A stretch of 8,511 nucleotides of DNA from Candidatus Izemoplasmatales bacterium (lineage in GTDB: Bacteria; Bacillota_I; Bacilli_A; Izemoplasmatales; Hujiaoplasmataceae), in contig JAQVTV010000033.1 in NCBI GenBank assembly GCA_028699855.1, forward strand, positions 1 to 8,511. The letters are read 5' to 3'. A model generated the notes under the pieces. It was not told the DNA's origin and made no database searches. It saw only the letters and a list, made by a program, of their open reading frames with translations. Positions 6,520-8,511 of the stretch are shown here, piece after piece. Position 1 is the stretch's first letter. Each line of letters starts with the position of its first letter. The position numbers were made by a program, and so were the translations under genes.

Positions 6520-8511
6520 TCAGCGGATGACAGGTTGCTTGCGTGCGCGTTTGAGAATGGTTTTTGTCTCTTTGCGACGTTTTTTCCGCGATGCGACGTT
6601 CACGCGATGGAATGTTTCTCTGATGTCTGGATTTTTGCGACAGAGACGAATATAAGGTTGATAGGCCGCAGTGACATTTTTGAAATCGTCTGATAGCATT
6701 TTCCGGAAGCGGATGGTATTTTTGGCACCATCTTCGTATTCTTGCGTCAACTGATCGATCTGGTCCGCATGTTTTTGGCGATGATTGGCTTGTTCGAGGA
6801 GATAATTGCGATCGGTTTGATCCAATAGTTGATTGATTTGCGAGAACTGAAGCTCAATGATGCGTTTGATGGCATCTTTCTCTTGGATCCGTTCCTGTTC
6901 ATACGTTTGAGTTTTGGCCTCGTATTCGCTGAGTTCAGCCTGATATGCGGTTTCAAGGGCCTGAATGCGTTGCGCATAACGGGCTTCAGCTTGTTCCTTC
7001 AAGGAGATGAGTTCCGTGATCACGCCTTGATAGTGTTCGCGATCGATCTGAGGGCCTTCAGTGAAATAGACTTCAAGATATTGATCGACGAGCGCTTTGG
7101 ATGCTTCATCGAGTTCGATCTCCGCGACCTTGAGGCGGTATTGGTAGCGTTTATTCAGGCTTTCAAGTCCGTTGTAGAACGTGGGATCGAGCAAGTTGAC
7201 CTTTTGTTCGAGATAAGGTTTGAGCACCTCATAGCGTTGTTTTGCTTCGAGATAATGCTCACGCATCTCAAGGATGGTATCCTGACGAATCTTATCCGCA
7301 TCTTCCAAGGCGTCATCAAGGTGCTGGTCGAGATCTCGGAGTCGCCGCTTGGTTTCTGCGATTGTGGGGTCTTGAGCTTGTTCTTTGAGGACCTTCTCGC
7401 GTTCGGCGTCGAAATGTGTCCGCTTTCCGACCATTTGATGCTCGATCGCTTTGACTTGCTTATGATCGGAAGACTCCTGGATCAGTTTGGCGTTTTGATA
7501 TAAACTTGACTGATAGTCATAATCGATGGACTTCAGGCGTTGGGTATACTTTCTGTTCGCGTTTTGAATGATCTCGTCGAAATAGCCACGTTCCTCATCG
7601 ACGGCTTTGATGATGGCTTCAACGCGTAAGCGGAACTCGGATTCCGCGAGGTCAAGTTGCTCCTGAGCAAAGCGCATCTGGTTTTCGTATGTGGTGAGAA
7701 TGAACGCGTTGTTGATGTGGTTTTCCTGTTCGACGCGTTGAGATTGCATGACGAGATAATTGAGCTCGTTCTCATACATCGTCCGAAAGTGCAAAGCTTT
7801 GATATCGTATTCCTTGAGGACCAATTTGACTTTGGCAGCACTTTCGGCGACTTGAATATTGTGGGTCTCTCGACTGCGGATGTCGTTGACGATGACGGAA
7901 ACGACTTCGGAATTCCACTTTCTGTTGATGTTCGCGCGTTCGGTCAAATATTCCAAATGGTAATTCATCGCACTCTCGAAGCGATCGATCAGCAGTCGTT
8001 CTTTTTGGATTGAGTGCTTTTGCGATAGTTGATCGTATTTGCGATCACACAGATTGAGCTGCAAGCGATGGATCAATTGGAGCACTTCCGATTCTTGAAG
8101 CAATATCTGCTTCTTAACCTGATGGACAAGCCTCATTTCAATTTCGTTAATCTGGCTTTTGATCGATAGGGTGTCGATATCGTAATTGATGTTCGTCTTG
8201 AGTTCTTTGTTCATCGCGAGGATGGAGAGGAAGTTGATTTCTTCCTTGATGATCTTGGACGATTCGTCTCCGATGGCCTGAGCGAGGAAGGTGTCATGTT
8301 GCATCAACTCCTGATAGAGCAGAAGGGTGCGCTCGAGATCCATGGTCAGGTTCGTGGCATGCAGTTTGAAAGCGGTGAGAAGTTCGTTTTTGATCTTGCG
8401 TTGACGCGCAAGCATCCTGTGCGCTTTTCGCTGAGACGATTGGATTCGTTTCTCGTAGTTTTCTAGATAGGTGTAGACCTCAAGCAAGCGGCGAAGTTCC
8501 GCTTTGTTGCC
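6520..8511 (-). CDS. Long coiled-coil protein of unknown function, 5' end outside window
   Basis: I do not recognise a family. The frame is open to the right edge; in-frame residues GNKAELRR precede the first possible start, a TTG at 8487. That TTG has no Shine-Dalgarno and sits inside a continuous helical pattern, so the true start is probably beyond the window. At least 663 residues are visible, nearly all charged or polar heptad-like helix rich in E, K, R, Q and L. No proline occurs in the first 381 visible residues (first at P382). Only about seven prolines follow, in short breaks such as QDPT, LKPYLE, LLDPTF, EGPQ, YQPY and KNPD. There is one Trp (W199), two Cys, and no signal peptide, membrane span or nucleotide-binding motif. 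A loose R/K-aromatic helix motif recurs (around F281, Y322, Y456, Y512). The last 23 residues hold 12 Lys/Arg (RKKRRKETK, LKRARK). A structural, scaffold or nucleic-acid-associated role is possible but is inference. It is convergent with deoB. Confidence 0.85.
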   Translation of the reverse strand, partial: GNKAELRRLLEVYTYLENYEKRIQSSQRKAHRMLARQRKIKNELLTAFKLHATNLTMDLERTLLLYQELMQHDTFLAQAIGDESSKIIKEEINFLSILAMNKELKTNINYDIDTLSIKSQINEIEMRLVHQVKKQILLQESEVLQLIHRLQLNLCDRKYDQLSQKHSIQKERLLIDRFESAMNYHLEYLTERANINRKWNSEVVSVIVNDIRSRETHNIQVAESAAKVKLVLKEYDIKALHFRTMYENELNYLVMQSQRVEQENHINNAFILTTYENQMRFAQEQLDLAESEFRLRVEAIIKAVDEERGYFDEIIQNANRKYTQRLKSIDYDYQSSLYQNAKLIQESSDHKQVKAIEHQMVGKRTHFDAEREKVLKEQAQDPTIAETKRRLRDLDQHLDDALEDADKIRQDTILEMREHYLEAKQRYEVLKPYLEQKVNLLDPTFYNGLESLNKRYQYRLKVAEIELDEASKALVDQYLEVYFTEGPQIDREHYQGVITELISLKEQAEARYAQRIQALETAYQAELSEYEAKTQTYEQERIQEKDAIKRIIELQFSQINQLLDQTDRNYLLEQANHRQKHADQIDQLTQEYEDGAKNTIRFRKMLSDDFKNVTAAYQPYIRLCRKNPDIRETFHRVNVASRKKRRKETKTILKRARKQPVIR
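6523..6591 (-). other. Basic C-terminal tail of the coiled-coil protein
   Basis: The final 23 codons encode 12 Lys/Arg residues, including RKKRRKETK and LKRARK, after a short less-helical region (YQPYIRLCRKNPDIRETF). The tail could contact nucleic acid or acidic membrane lipids. This is inferred from charge alone. Confidence 0.55.

Noticed and set aside
6829..7503. 224-codon plus-strand frame rich in Phe, Leu and Ile opposite the coiled-coil gene
   Set aside because: The reverse complement of Glu/Lys/Gln-rich coiled coil naturally yields hydrophobic residues. It looks membrane-like only for that reason, and it begins inside the opposing gene without a ribosome binding site.
8485..8487. TTG as the start codon of the coiled-coil gene
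   Set aside because: No Shine-Dalgarno precedes it, and the frame continues in helical sequence (GNKAELRR) to the window edge, so the gene is treated as partial.

Overview
This window looks like a chromosomal housekeeping segment from a low-complexity Firmicutes-type bacterium (Bacillota, or a Mollicutes relative that uses the standard code). Three things point there. The RNase P RNA carries type B landmarks, as in Bacillus. The pairs lepA-hemW and xerD-deoB are both familiar from Bacilli. TGA is a genuine stop for lepA, hemW, xerD and the last gene, while Trp is always TGG, which excludes the Mycoplasma/Spiroplasma code. Base composition looks close to balanced, without the AT-rich skew of most Mollicutes. 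The exact taxon cannot be read from this sequence.

Layout. Positions 1-834 hold the C-terminal 277 residues of polynucleotide phosphorylase (pnp, 5' end outside the window). An extended -10 promoter directly after the pnp stop drives a compact type B RNase P RNA (rnpB, about 856-1214), which ends in a near-perfect intrinsic terminator (1215-1243). Next comes lepA (elongation factor 4, 1326-3155, GTG start), with its own hairpin terminator (3155-3187). A new transcription unit then begins: hemW (3239-4363), xerD (4360-5271) and deoB (5268-6446). These three are joined by 4-base stop/start overlaps, so they are very probably co-transcribed and translationally coupled. A strong hairpin at 6470-6501 separates deoB from a convergent minus-strand gene.

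That minus-strand gene (6520-8511, running off the right edge) encodes a very long, charged, almost entirely helical coiled-coil protein with a basic C-terminal tail. I do not recognise its family. It is the only gene here without an assignable role and the best candidate for something undescribed.

Functionally, the left half concerns RNA metabolism and translation (PNPase, RNase P, EF-4). The middle operon mixes an atypical HemW-like radical SAM protein, the chromosome-dimer recombinase XerD and the nucleoside-salvage enzyme phosphopentomutase. I see no insertion sequence, CRISPR array, tRNA, prophage or obvious defence gene. Apart from the coiled-coil gene, the window is ordinary core genome.
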